Assembly (NCBI GenBank): GCA_934045075.1
Contig: OW203724.1
Span: forward strand, 6,001,473 to 6,065,472
Reading direction: 5' to 3'
DNA length: 64,000 bases
Source: Yponomeuta sedellus
Lineage: Eukaryota; Arthropoda; Insecta; Lepidoptera; Yponomeutidae
Shown: positions 1 through 35,716 of the stretch, one piece after another
How the letters are laid out: each line of letters begins with the position of its first letter
How positions within the stretch are numbered: the first letter of the stretch is position 1
Made by a program: the position numbers and the translations under genes
The notes under the pieces: model-generated
What the model saw: only the letters and a program-made list of their open reading frames with translations
Databases searched by the model: none
What the model was told of the DNA's origin: nothing

Positions 1-1319
1 AGGTATCGCCGCGGACAATACTTGTATCTGTTCTAATCACATTTAGCTTAGCGGAATTATTGGAATTTCCCGACAAACCCTGTACCACGACACCGATGTA
101 GCACGAAAGAAATAATTTGAGTTATGTCGCTGAAAGCGAAGATCTCATAATACTTTGTCCTATAAACTATTACATCTATACAAATGGACGGTAGTCATAC
201 AATCGGAAGCACAGCGTTCAAATCAATTCACGTGGTTAATTTCCAAAATGTATCTTACCTGTGTAATCTAATCTGAACACAATTTATGGGCAAGTTAGGA
301 AGCTATTGTCGAAAGTCCAAGGCAACCGCGTCAGAATAGCAACGACGTTGGCGCAACGTAGTTAACGCAAATTATTTGTAAATAGTTGTTTAATTTTAAT
401 GCTAACAGATACAGGTTTCGCGTCACGGTATATGTCTCAATAGCGCACACTGTTGCCTCCCTCTCGAACTAACACGATAAGTGCTCTGAATATAGACCCT
501 TAAATCCTTTCCTTAGTCCCTTAAATGTCTTTTGTGTCCCATGTTGTAGCTGTTACGCTGCGGAAGGCAGAAAAACAGTTATAGTTGATTTCAATGATGC
601 CCCAATCAAGCAACAAATGAATTAAAATTAGGCACACAGGTTTGATATTAGCGACACGTACAAGTGTGAAAATTCAAAGTAGGTAGTAACAAATGACGTT
701 TGTGACAAAATTAATGTTTGTACTAATCTTAACTTTGTGTACAAATTAAAGTGCACTTCAACATAAGACCGAAATATATTTCAGGAAGGCACTTTGTGCT
801 AACGGCCTTGAGTGGTATTTGGGATTTTTTTTAGCCATTGAATTAATTCTGTCAGTTTTAAACGGTTCGCTTTTTGTATACTTAATATAAAAGAAAAAAC
901 TATGTCGCTCAAGGCCGCGGCATCAAAACAGCCTTACTTTTCGAATGATCGTGTTAATTATGTGTTGTAAATTTCAAATCGGCTGTGATAATAAGAAAAA
1001 TCTATAACCAACACAAAAAATGTACAGGCCGTTTATCATTGTAACGTGCGTGCTAAAAATAACCTGCAAATTGTGACTATGTCAATTCTTAAGAGCTCGC
1101 TTTCCCGTACTTTGTTTTGAGAAACCTCAATGTCTGTATGCGTGTATTTATATATTTACTATACGTAAGGTATTAAGAATGGTGATGAGCTAAATTGTAA
1201 CTCGGGGAGTCAACAGTGAAGCAGCGTAAGCTGAATACAAACACTAGTGTAATTTCTACTAACAAAAAAATAGATTCATAATAAAAAGGTACCAATATAA
1301 AATAATGATACGGAGATAC

Positions 1320-1382
1320 CTTAGATTTAAATGAAAATGTTTGGGGTGCGCTGTGGCCGGCCCCCGTCGCCGCCGGGTTCAT
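1320..1382 (-). CDS. Tentative first coding exon at left edge
   Basis: A GC-rich island in AT-rich DNA encodes MNPAATGAGHSAPQTFSFKS and one further Lys, then a good donor (AAG followed by GTATCT), phase 0. The rest of such a gene would lie left of the window. The product is not recognised. Confidence 0.3.
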
Positions 1383-2840
1383 GAGTCTCTCCTATAGTCC
1401 TATCCCTTCTAGAGCGTCGGATCACTGAACTCTAGGTACTCTAATCAATCGACCAAAAATAAATAGCTTAACGAAACTACGTTGCGTTTGGCAAGCAAAT
1501 GTGAGCCTTCTCCAATTGGTTCAAATGTAAAAAAAAAGGTACAAAAAAAAGTTAAATAATCAAATAAGTCCAGCAAAGGACGATTGCAAACTTCGACAGA
1601 GTCTAATCATTGTAATATCCGCATACATTCGCAGAAATGCCTAAGCCTCCAGACGGCAATGAACGAGATTGGCAGGGACCGAGAAGTGTGGAAGTGATGA
1701 ATTAAGAACGTTTTACTATCATTGTACTGAATAAATCGCCGGTAAGGGCGCATCTGAAATTGTTTGCCAAATTAGACCAGCTTGGCAACTGGCTTACCTT
1801 CAGGAGATTGACCCCGAAGACGTGAATTGAAGATGGCTATGCCCATCAGCTTCATGGGCTACCATAAATAGAACCAGGTTGTCAGATCCCACCTTTTTCG
1901 GTCCCCGCGATTCCAGCAGCGATAGTCGCACTGCATAACTATTTAGGTTTAAGAGAGTCTTGGCTTGTCACCTAAACCTTGCCATTTCACCTCAGTCATC
2001 TGAAGTTCTCAGATGAATATGCTTTTAGGTATAGCCCAACTGTTAGATTCAAGTAAATTCACAACACTTGTTAAAATGGTCAAGAAAGGGTAGGAAGCGA
2101 GTTCCCTCAACCCCGGCGCGCACTTGTAGCGTGTAAGCACGCAGGCCGAGGGTCTACAACCCTCGCCTCTAGTCAAATATTACACTCACCACAAGACATA
2201 GAATTTTATATTTACACAAAATTAATTATATTAATATAGTATTCTAGTTTTAAGTGTTTATAATTTTAATAATTAAAAAAAAAACCGTAAAATGTGTGTA
2301 GCCGAGATCTTTTAAAATTAGGTTAGGTTATTTCATAAGGTTTCACTAAACTACTAACTTATTCGTAGTTATATTTTTCTTCTAAATCATTCTAGTGTGC
2401 AATACATATTGTTTGTTATGCTTTTTATTCTATAGAAAAAAACATTATTTAATTTTATTGCATTGTTTATTTAGTCTATTCAAGCGCATGTTTTTTAATC
2501 AATTATTGTTTCTTGTATTTGTTAACTTAATAGTTGGATTAAGAATTTTACTTTGTTATGATAATACTGACTACTGTATTCGCATATGTGTACATAAGGG
2601 CCGGCTTATATTGCGGCAATTTACATGAAAACTTGATAAACATTACGTCCGGGCTACATTAAGTACAATGCTCAACAGCCTTAACCGCGTTGAAAAATAG
2701 GAAAAATACGCCCAACATATCTTAAATACATTGGCTACACTGGTGTTTAAGGTCCTATTGGCAATGATCATGACGTAAATAGAAAATTGATACGGAGGTC
2801 AGATAACCACTCATACGCATTGGCTATGAAATGGTACGCC
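1383..2840. other. Intergenic, no gene seen
   Basis: AT-rich sequence without a supported reading frame; nothing recognised. Confidence 0.6.
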
Positions 2841-2844
2841 CCAC

Positions 2845-2900
2845 TAGAACCAAGAAGAGGGGACGTCCTAAAACCATCGTGTGGCGAGATTCTTAATGCA
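2845..2900 (+). mobile_element. Short LINE C-terminal relic
   Basis: Plus frame TKKRGRPKTIVWRDS resembles the KRGRPxxTW end of reverse-transcriptase proteins. No longer frame survives. Confidence 0.4.
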
Positions 2901-3060
2901 ATTCTTTCTTAGTTCAATAGAATAAAATTAGTGCGGTAATAGCTTGTTTTATTGACACTACTTGTAGTATGGTCACCAAAAGTATAACCCGTGCAGCTTA
3001 ACTCGGCGTCTCGCGGCATTTGCGCGGGTTATACTGTTCGAATTACATTGTACCGCTATT
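2895..3060. repeat. Dispersed repeat with GTATAACCCG hairpin (family F)
   Basis: Contains GTATAACCCGTGCAGC and, 40 bp on, GCGCGGGTTATAC in inverted orientation around TTAACTCGGCGTCTCGCGG. Related copies occur at 5395-5880, 43430-43680 and 57570-57870; the last is interrupted by a family-B SINE tail. Confidence 0.65.
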
Positions 3061-3479
3061 GCTAAATAGACTACAAAAAGGACAAATAACGGCTATTGTC
3101 TTGGTAAGATTATTTTATTGAACATCTTTAAGTAATCTTTACTTAAAGTGTAATACATATAAAACGCTCAGTCGTTATAGAGCCTGTATAAATACAAGGC
3201 CCCAGAATATCTGGCCTTAGAAGAACTCCGGCTGTACAACTTGGCTCAAAGGTTTCAGATGGGCACCATCAATTTGTACCGAGCCGCCACATCGCGGGTT
3301 ACAGTGGTCAAGAAGAAGAGAAGCCTATATATACCACCGTTAGTCCTTCCTACACGTTCTGATAAACCGCGCTTCACTATATAAATAACAAACCCCAGTG
3401 TAGCCACTTCAACCCAGTTTACTACCGATGCGTGCCTGACACCTGAGTTATCACCTAGTAATTAATGTCTAATGTCCTG

Positions 3480-3690
3480 CACAACGACATTTTAAGGTTA
3501 CGTGGTGCTAACTAGCGGAACCAATGGAATGAAAATCCTTACTTGTTTTATAATACGCTTTCTTATGAAAGTGAACACTCATAAATAGTTGCCACAGGTA
3601 TTAAGTGAAATCTTAACAACTATTTTTAGAACCTACAGTCTTGGAAAGACGACCTAGGACTTTAATCGATTTCCGCTGAAAACGGGAGTT
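3480..3690 (+). repeat. Dispersed repeat shared with 63540-63720
   Basis: About 200 bp similar to the right-hand end of the window in the same orientation (GTGCTAACTAGC, GTGAACA, ACAACTATTTTTAGAACC). Short repeats of GTCTCATAAATACC follow at 3711-3762. Confidence 0.6.
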
Positions 3691-3699
3691 TTAGGAAAA

Positions 3700-5390
3700 A
3701 GTGCTTTAAAGTCTCATAAATACCTCGTCTCATAAATAAAGTATAAAGTCTCATAAATACCACATAAAGACGTCCTAGATTCTTTAAAGTCCCAGTTTCT
3801 CGTCGGTAGGTTCTAAAAAGAGCGACTATAATTTAATTAAGATTGGTGATGTTCACTTTTACCAAAGACTGATTATAAAAGATATTTTTTCCTTTGGTGT
3901 CGTTAGCACCGCCTAGCGTCTTACAAGGGCACAATAACGTTTAATGTCCACGAAGGCGATAACTGTTGGCGTTCCTCCTCAATGTAGCCCAGGCGGTACT
4001 GGCACCACGAGCGTGTTCACGCCAGGACAGGTTCACGCAGACACGGTGCGCACGGGCCTTGAACCCATATCGTAGAAGGGATAAGCAAACGGTAGCAGAT
4101 ACACCAGCTGATGGTTGTAGATCTAGAAGCAAGACGCCGCGTTTTATGAATAGACTTCAAGTGCAGTTTCAAAACTGACGTTCTTAATGCTAGTCTTAGT
4201 TATAAAGGCGCTTTTTTTCGAGCGGTCGAGCTAACAGATGGACGTTTACTCGCTCGCGAAAGCAGGAAATTAGTGAAGTTCCTTATTTTGAAAACAGGGA
4301 GCGCTAGATATCGGAATCAAGGCAGTGTCGATCCGGAGTAGCCGCGCCGCCCTAAACACGTAGTAAGTAATTGATCGATGCCAAACCGGAACACATGTAT
4401 TTTGGTACATTATAAATATCGTTAATCGATAAAATATCACCTCGTGAGTAAAATAGGCATAATGTTATCCCAACGACGCCACGGCGTTCGGCAGACGGGT
4501 AATAAAATAAACACTAGTATCTTTATACTGATTAAAATTAAAAGTTTCCCTAAAGATATATCGCTCTAATGCAAAAAAAACGTATGTAATAGATTAATGA
4601 ACCTCTCTGAATGTATAAAACGATCGCCCATAAAGTGATTCTAGGATACAGGGTATGCTTTGCAATTATTTAAATGTATCTTTACTAAATGTTTTCCATG
4701 TAGGCAGTCGTAGCCGCTGTCCAGAGTACAGTAGGTCTACGCTCGGCCCACGGCGTCCCACTCCCACGGGTCCACTGACTAGTCTGTCACGATTTTGTAC
4801 CTTCGCTCTATCGTAGTGTTACTAAGTCCCTTCGATCTCATCGTCATCTCATTACCTACTCGCCCGTCACAAGACTATTCGCTTGGCAGACATTGTATAC
4901 AAATAGCTTCAACGCCCCTTGGTTTCCCTTATGACCTTCTCATGTAGTAATTCGCGAAGTCGCTTCCGAATATAACAAAAGGAATTTGTCGTGACAATAC
5001 AACTATTCTCAACTTCTTAAGAGGTGAAGCGACACGCGCACCCAACTCCACCATAGAACAGATTTATTACCTACTAAAACCAACATTAATCAAACTCCGT
5101 ACATAAATCGTAACTCATTCTTAAAACAGTAGGGCTCTAGTTGAGAGAATTTCTAAAAACTTTTGTGCGAAAGATGAAGTAACGATTTGATTGTAATAAA
5201 GTAAAAATATATCAATGACATAAATTTTTGTATGCGAATTTAATGCGGTTCGTTAGATTATGTAAACGTAATGAGAGCGTCAAGTCTATGATAGTAAGTT
5301 TAAAGTTTGACCTGCGGCTACGGGCGACCGAACCCTTGCGGTTGTCGGTGAAGCCATTGTAATCGGCCGGTTGGAAGAGAACCGGAGTCT
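3700..5390. other. Intergenic, no gene seen
   Basis: Contains only short overlapping frames (around 3941-4178) on both strands without domain content. Confidence 0.55.
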
Positions 5391-5559
5391 AAAATGCATA
5401 GTTGTTCAAAAGAGTCATACTAGTACGGCAATGGTCGTTCCATCGACACTATTGGTAGGCCAGTAACCAAGCCTAATGCAATGGTATAACCCGTACAAAT
5501 TAACTCGGCCCCTCGCGAGATTCGCTCTTCTTCGCGAGATGCCAATATCATTTCATCTT

Positions 5560-5835
5560 CACTATAAGCCCACCGCTGTCCACAGCTGGGTATAGAAGGC
5601 TTATGCCATCTCTCAGGATCTCTTGCCAGCCGCATCCACGGACCTTCTGTGGACTCAGCGACCTCGTCCGACCATCGGGCCGTTGGTTTGCCCACAGACC
5701 GTGTCCGGAGAACAGGACACGGTCTGTGGGCAGACCGTGTCCTGCCGAATTCCCGCCTCGCAAGGTGCCCCGCCCATTTCCAATCCAGTCTCGAGACTCT
5801 TTCGCCAAAGTCGTCTTGTCCAGCGACGGATGACG
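5560..5835 (-). mobile_element. LINE reverse-transcriptase C-terminal relic with inserted palindrome
   Basis: Minus frame: SRLDWKWAGHLARREFGRTR, an inserted palindromic segment, then TARWSDEVAESTEGPWMRLA and RDPERWHK. The whole is flanked by GGTATAACCCG (5490) and CGGGTTATACC (5872) in inverted orientation. Confidence 0.7.
5691..5744. repeat. Perfect 16-bp-stem hairpin plus third copy
   Basis: CCCACAGACCGTGTCC, an 8-nt loop, the exact complement, then a third copy of CAGACCGTGTCCTG. Confidence 0.92.
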
Positions 5836-5884
5836 ACATTGATTACCCAATTAAATTTACGCGGGTTATACCATGGGAATGACA

Positions 5885-5975
5885 TTGTATTAAATAAATA
5901 AATATTCATGGACATATTACACAGATCTCGTTAGCCCTATACTTAGTACAACTAAATGACTTGTGTTATAGGTGC
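5885..5975. repeat. Retroelement tail repeated at 8925-9015
   Basis: About 88 bp nearly identical in both places (TATTCATGGACATATTACAC, AGATCTCGTTAGCCCTATAC). Confidence 0.8.
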
Positions 5976-6060
5976 TAACTCGACGATAAATTCAATACAA
6001 TAAATACATAGGTAACATCCAAGACCCGAGACCAACTAGAAAAGTTCGTTTCCTAGTTTG

Positions 6061-6139
6061 ACCCGGCCGGGGATCGAACCCGAGACCTTCCGTTTTACAT
6101 TCAGGGTGCTAAACCGCTGCGCTACCGAGGCCGACCTGC
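6061..6139 (-). mobile_element. tRNA-like SINE head
   Basis: Minus strand: GGCCTCGGTAGCGCAGCGGT and GGTCTCGGGTTCGATCCCCG. The ends do not pair as an acceptor stem, so this is SINE material rather than a tRNA gene. Confidence 0.6.
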
Positions 6140-6239
6140 TGCTGTTGCGTAGTAGACTACCAAATAAATTCGAATTACAGCTATTGCCATGCTTGTATCA
6201 CTCTATTGAAAATCCATGTGTTTAGATATTAGAGTGTAG

Positions 6240-6350
6240 GGCTCGGACGCGGTGGCCCGCGGCCGCAGCGGCGTCGTGTGTGTAGATTTAGTAGAGGGTA
6301 GCGGAAAGCGGAGCGGGGTGGGGGCGGACGCGTCACACCCGCGCTTACTG
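6240..6350. other. GC-rich island
   Basis: About 110 bp of high GC with many CpGs (GCGGTGGCCCGCGGCCGCAG) in an AT-rich region. No convincing exon; it could be a promoter remnant or a mobile-element end. Confidence 0.4.
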
Positions 6351-6539
6351 CGCAAAAAAAAACTAAAGTTCACTAACCACCAGTCGAAGCTAGCTAGTAA
6401 GATGAATGCCAATATTTTAATCGGAAACAAAAACCTAGATTTCGGAGTAATTAATCATATTAATATATCTATTTATATTATTATGTATGATATAGAGATA
6501 TGGAGAGAGGCGCATAGTGCTTTTATGAATCGTAGGTCC

Positions 6540-9500
6540 TAGTAATGGAACAAAACAATCTAGTCATATCCCCTTTTGTTATTTTTTTGTTTCCTATCGT
6601 TTAGCATAGTTTAGCTTCAAGCATGATGTCTTGTTTTTAATCTTATTTAATTAAGAGTAACTTGTTGATTTACGCTTTTTAATCTTTTAACGCATGTACT
6701 TATCTCGCTCCAGATTTAGTAGTTTTATTTTAACAGTGACTGCATAGGTTAAAACTGTTTTTAAGATACGTATAACATGTTTTTTCCGTAAGTTATCCAG
6801 AATACTGTTTTTCACAGACACTTACCTGTAAACTAATTAAATTTTATCCTTACATATATTACACTTAAGTTTTAAATTCATCTTTAAATACTAAAGGTTT
6901 ATATTAATCGTATTTGTTTATTAAATCTTAGATAATTGGTAAAATCGACAAAGTAAACTTAAAATTAGAAACCCGTTTTATAGAAAACGATAAGGCGACT
7001 ATAGTGTAAAAAAAACGTTAATGTAAATCCGCCGTCCATGTTCATCACTATCAAACCAAACAACCGACAGAATAGACCCTTCTTATTCTTGACTACGATC
7101 GCCTCAATCTAATATCTCCTGTATCTAGTTATTTTCATGCATATTTTAAGCGATCATTTCAAGAATAGGGATCAAGGTCATGTCATTTGTCCTTTAAATA
7201 CTCATTAAGGAGCAGTTGGAAAACCTGATAGAAGTACCATTGTAACTGTTCAGGAAGGTATCTTTCAAATGAAATACTCATTGCACGATGGGGGCGCTTC
7301 GGCAGCCATGGTGTTTCTAAATTAGGACCAATTGTACGGCCAATATGAGACCTATTCGGCGGTCCGCTGCAACGCAACAGCCACTTTCGAGCTGCTGAAC
7401 GCCGCATACAGTATTCAAATAGCCATTCACAATGACTCGACAATTTACCTACTTGAACAGCTCCGGCTAATGTAATAACAGTAATGACACGGATAGTGGC
7501 CGTGTACATAAGTGACGTCATATCTACTTGTATTATGTATAGAGCTTACTAGCCTTTTGTCCCGGCACCGTTCGGGCGGGTGACAGGGTGTCGCTGTTTA
7601 ATAATAAGTGGATATCATAATGAAGAAAACCTTTAACTAGCAAAGAGGCTCAAATCTTGCATAGGAGTTGCTCCATCCTGTGAAGGTATCTAGCATTGCG
7701 ATTGATACCATTGTTTCGAACCGCTGTGACAATAGAATAGATACATTTGGGAGGGCAAAGACACAATGCACGATTTGTGCCGCAACGTGTCACATACAAC
7801 TGTTTTATATTAACAAACGTAAAGAACCCGTGTAGCATTTCAGTTGGCGCATTGTTCTGGATAACTTATAAAAATAAATTGAAATATTGAATGCAAGAGA
7901 AATAATTAAAGGACCTGAGTTAACTGTAATGAAATTAGCATTGAGATGCCTGAATAGGTGTCTGTGATATACGCTTGTAAAAATCGTCCATTGAACCTAC
8001 TACGTATGTATAAATTATACTCTTACTATGTAAACGATTACGACAGAATATTTTAAGTTCATGTGACGATAGAACTCGAAACTTTATATGTCTCCAAAAA
8101 GTTGACGCCCAGGTACTCGTATGTATGATCTTTTAAGAAGTAACTTTAAAAAAAATCATGGCAGTTTACCTACGGTGTAACGTACAGAAATAACCCTATA
8201 ATATTATATTAAATTACTAATGCAGGTGTTAGTAGTGAATTTTCTTTTTGAAACGACAGCATATTGTTGAAAAGCTGCGAGGTGGCAGTGCCAGGTCCGG
8301 GTATCGTAAAGTTTGATAGATAGCCTATTGCAAAGTATTTATTCACATTGTAAATTGTTATGGTTCGCCAAAGAGACGGAACTTCAAAGAATTATAAACA
8401 CTTCGAGCATCGCTAGGCTAATTTGTTAATTTGGTTAATTTAAAACTTTATGTAAGCTATTGATTAAACAGATTTCTAATAAGTATAAAAATTATAAACT
8501 TAGCCAAAGGTCGACTGCGCACTTAGTGAAAACCAAAAAAAAAATAGGGAACTAAAACAATAATGAATTCGCCTACTTTGCATGTACTTACTCTTTAGTT
8601 ATTGATGTTTAAACTCATATTATCAAGTTATTAATATGTATAATGCTGAAATATTTCAAAACTAAATTACTATTCAATTATTTATTATTATACACTTATT
8701 ACGTTTAGTATGCTAGATATATGATGAAGGATAATAAATAATTTTAATTATATTAGTACGTGTTTTATTTCAAAACCAGACAATTCAGATTTCGCAATGT
8801 TGTATTTTAATCATACTGGAAGTTGCTTAAAATTGTTTCTTCCATTGTAAACGTAGTTTTGTTATAATGTGCAAACGAAGGTAATTTACAGCACTATACA
8901 AAACAGAATAAGGTTATTTTAAATAATAAATAAATATTCATGGACATATTACACAGATCTCGTTAGCCCTATACTAAGTACAATTAAATGACTTGTGTTA
9001 TAAGTGCTAACTTAACGTAGTTTTGCCTTCAAACATTGGAAAAATCGTGGAAAGATTTTCATAAACGTAGGAAGAATCGCTCGCAGCGCCGGCTGAGCCC
9101 CGGAAGAGACCCGTGCCCCTCGGTGGGGACATAATGGGTTGATGACGATGACGAAAAACGCTTTTTTCATGTATATTTTAATTAGAGTGTACTAGGTTCA
9201 TTGAGAGAACACACATCGAAGTCATTTTAAAGTTAACAAAAAGCTAGAACGCTAGAATCATAATTGGTTTCTTGCATTTTCGTACACAAGTGTAAGACTT
9301 TCCTTCGAATTAACGTGAATAAAAGTTTTAAAACGTCAACTCATTGACATCTCGGTATTCAAAAAATCATTTTAAAAAGTCATCAAAAAAAACATTACTA
9401 CGTTTCAATCATACTACGTTAACACCGATTAGGATTCTTTTTAAGAGCTAACACAACGCTACTATTAAACTGGCCGCGATTTCAGTCGAAGACGTATTTC

Positions 9501-9850
9501 AATTGAACACAGAAAGGTATCTGTTTAAAAAGTAATGAAAGCAGACCAAATTTAAATACCCATGCTTCAAAAATTATATTTTTTCCCGAAAAAAAAAATT
9601 AACGGAGTTTTTTTATAAGAGAAATTTCGTAGAAATTTCTTACAAGGCTTTTTATTAATTAGCACATTGTTAATTAGTGTATTTGCAATATTAATCACGA
9701 TCAAACCTCGATACGCTCATAATGGTAAAAGTTTCATTGCGATTCGGAATGTCGTTTGTAAATTAAAACCAACTACTTTTTTATGGGATTTGCAGCTTGA
9801 GGAAACCTCTCAAGTATTTGATTTCATTATTTAATTTTTATTACATTGTT
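6540..9850. other. Intergenic, mostly featureless
   Basis: Apart from the unassigned frame at 7183-7521, the tail repeat at 8925-9015 and a family-C piece at 9092-9150, nothing is recognised. Confidence 0.5.
7183..7521 (-). other. Unassigned 112-codon open frame
   Basis: The minus frame starts MTSLMYTATIRVITVITLAG and ends LLLNEYLKDK. It is less AT-rich than its surroundings and rich in Arg and Trp in the middle. No domain recognised; a second short frame (7650-7838) lies upstream. It could be a relic of a mobile element or a chance frame. Confidence 0.2.
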
Positions 9851-10016
9851 TATCACGCCCGGAACCGGCCTGTGTGCATGCAACGACTTATGAACGTTGA
9901 TGAAGCGAAGGTGATCTGTCAGGATCGTGGCAAGTAGCAGTCCCTGGTCTCTGCCTACCCCTCTGGAATACACGCGGGAATGTTATTTTATGTTTACTTT
10001 TGTTAAAATGTCCGAA

Positions 10017-10130
10017 GTGAGTGAGTGAGTGAGTCAGTGAGTCAGTGAGTGAGTGAGTCGGTGAGTCGGTGAGTCGGTGAGTCGGTCGGTCGGTCGGTCG
10101 GTCGGTCGGTCGGTCGGTCAGTCAGTCAGT
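10017..10130. repeat. Tetranucleotide microsatellite, GTGA drifting into GGTC
   Basis: About 113 bp beginning as (GTGA)n with GTCA and GTCG variants and ending as pure (GGTC)n then (AGTC)n. Confidence 0.95.
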
Positions 10131-11038
10131 ACTTTGAATTTTATACGTATAGATAGATAATATAGATGATATGACAGATGTCATTTTCAATTTCATTCAA
10201 ATGTCATGTCGGAGAAATTACTTTTCCTTTCCTTAATTCCAATGGTTTTTAAAAGGCGTTAGTATTATTAAGGGTGTTAGTTTAGTATTATTAAGCCGTA
10301 TGTGTGACGTCATTTGGCGGTTACGTCCTTTTAGAATAAGACGAAATTCAAACAGAAAATTATGAATGAAAATCATCGAATTTCCGAAAATAAAAAAAAA
10401 TTGGTCGTTTTATTTCGTATCTAGTTTCCTTTAACACAGTAAAATACACGATGCTAAAAAATTTAAATGTTGTCAATTGGATGTGCATTGCACAGTCGAT
10501 TAACCCACAGATTAACAAGTCGACTTTGCTACGCTCTGTACCACGAAATGTCATAATAAACTAAGAATAGTAGTTTTATATATGAAAATATAGTTTACGA
10601 GAGGTAAAATATCAGTAACTTTAAAACTGTAGGTAGCCAACACAATGTAAATACGAGAAAGAAACAAACTTTCGTTCCCAAGAATTAGGCTGGTAAAGGC
10701 TAATATTTCCTTCATGGGGCATTGCATACATTTCTACAATAAGATCCTGAAAGACCTAGATTTTGAAATGGACACCCAGTTTAACTTGTACCGTTCATAA
10801 GTCGCAGGTTCTGTGCCACTTCAGATAAAACCTTTTTGATTTGATTTGACTATGACTCTCTGCCCTGATTGATTGAAGAAAGCTTTCGTTTGATAATGTA
10901 AACGGATCTACCTTGTAAGCCAAACTTCTACTCATAATGCCAAACATAAAAACCTACCTTCATGACCTAAATTTGTAGAATACTTTATGATTTTTTTCCA
11001 AGAGGTAAGAATTAATTTTCGTTACAGTAAAATGTGGA

Positions 11039-11044
11039 TTTATT
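11039..11044 (-). promoter_or_regulatory. Probable PARG polyadenylation signal
   Basis: AATAAA on the minus strand about 110 nt past the PARG stop codon; it is the nearest canonical hexamer I see downstream. Confidence 0.5.
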
Positions 11045-11153
11045 TAACAAATATTTGAATGGAAAATTAATTTAAATGTATTATATAAATAAGGCAATGA
11101 TAGTAAATCGCATTAATAAATCCAAAGAATAAAATGCATTATACCTGTGACAC

Positions 11154-34077
<22,924 letters not shown>

Positions 34078-34612
34078 TGTGCCTTGTTTATTACCGCCAA
34101 AGAGTATATAACCATTACCGCCAAACTGACTGCAGGTGGTAAGGTGAAGTTTTGGGTGAGAAAATCTAAAAAACTGAAAATTAGGGAACTTTGTAAAACC
34201 GGTTTTGTGGTTGATTTAATTAAAATATCCGAGCAGGGCTAAGGCTAACAAAAACTAAGGAATCGCTACATAAAAAAGTAAAATTTATTACTGTTTGGAA
34301 CGCAAAAGCACTTCGCATATTTTCAAAAGTCAAAACAAACTGAGTCTTTGTGACTGAGTCCAAACTGAGTCTTTTTAATCTGTGAAACAAACCGCACCGC
34401 AGCGCAGACTATGTAGGTACATAAAGAACACAATAGACTAGACTGGGCCTGCGCGTATACCTTTGAGATGGAGATAGAAGTAGGTACTTCATAAGAGTTG
34501 CTAGCATAACCCGTAATTCCCAAAAGTATGTTTTGCGTATTTACAAGTTGTAAACAAAAAATCGGGAAATAAATCAATACCTCAATAGAAGCAAAAAAAA
34601 ATATTAAAAATA

Positions 34613-35290
34613 TACGTGGGACACTCGGAAAGTTTTGAGAAACTAAAAAACTAACTTCTATGAAAAAAATATTTTTATTAAATCTTTTCAAAGAACTCTC
34701 CATCAGCCGCTAGGGGCCATCCATAAATTACTTCACACAAATTTCCTGACTTTTGACCCCTCCCCCGTTCTTGTCACAGCTGATCACATTTTTGAGAATC
34801 CCCCCCTCCCTAGTGTGACGTCACATATTATGTAATTTTACATTTAGAAATTATTAAATACAAACAGCTGAGCAGTTCCGAAATTAGTTTTATATCAAGA
34901 GTTGCAAATTTTTTGAGTACCTATTTCGTTAATAGTGCAAAGTTCGTGTTTAGATACGTAGATTTGAAAATGTGACGTCACGAAATTTAGGACCCCTCCC
35001 ACCCCCCTGTCACACAAAGTCACACTTCGTCGACGCCCTCCCTCCCCCTGAGCGTGTGACGTAATTTATGGATGGTCCCCTATACCAAGTTTCATGCGTC
35101 TGAAACAATTTTCAAAACATTTTTTCCAGTCCTCCGCAGACACCTCTTCCACGGCCTTCCCAAACGCTGCTAGCGCGTCTTCCCGCGATGACAACTGTAT
35201 CCCTTTGAGCTGATTTTTAATTTTAGGGAATTAAAAAGAAGTCACACGGAGCCAAATCAGGATTTTTCAGGCTGTCCATCGTAGGAATAT
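34613..35290 (-). pseudogene. 3' half of a second mariner, broken
   Basis: From about 35285 downward the minus strand reads NPDLAPCDFF, a frameshift, KNQLKGIQLSSREDALAAFG, WKKCFENCFRRMKLGI; it then jumps over a MITE to AADGEFFEKI and stop at about 34680, followed by a mariner-like end with ACACTCGGAAAGTTTTGAGA. The 5' half, with the first catalytic residues, is missing. Confidence 0.85.
34713..35080. mobile_element. TA-flanked MITE nested in the mariner remnant
   Basis: 368 bp with terminal inverted repeats of about 28 bp containing CCATCCATAAATTAC and flanking TA duplications (34711-34712, 35081-35082). GC-rich poly-C runs lie inside. Removing it rejoins the transposase frame around GGTATA. 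Confidence 0.88.
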
Positions 35291-35480
35291 CAGTAGATCT
35301 TGTACTAGTACTTGCAACCGCAAGTGATGGAGAATACGAAGATGTAGCCTCAGGAAGAGCCTGGAAAGAACACAAACGGCGTTTTAAAAAAAATATCTTT
35401 CAAAGTATACTATAGTTTAGAACCTTAGTTAACTATACATTAGAGATTGAAAAAATAATAGACCCAGGACAAAGACGTAA

Positions 35481-35716
35481 TTTTACATTGAACGGTATAT
35501 TCACGAATATATTTTTGAGGTAAACCATAACAATAATGTTCGAATATATTGAATCATTAAAATATACCCATAACTAATATTATTTACACCCTTACAAATA
35601 ATGCATTGAATGGTCTATTCGCAAATATATTTGTGAGGTAAACTATAACATAATAATGTACGAATATATTGCATCACTAAAATGTACCTATAACTTATAT
35701 TATTTTAGGGAGTCCT
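35481..35716. repeat. Two 118-bp tandem repeats
   Basis: Two diverged copies sharing TGAGGTAAAC, AATATATTG and CATTAAAATATACC-type blocks, in the PARG-MEA1 intergenic region. Confidence 0.82.

Noticed and set aside
5420..5850. Four overlapping frames on both strands as genes
   Set aside because: Only the minus frame with WKWAGHLARR has family support, and that is a LINE relic broken by a palindrome.
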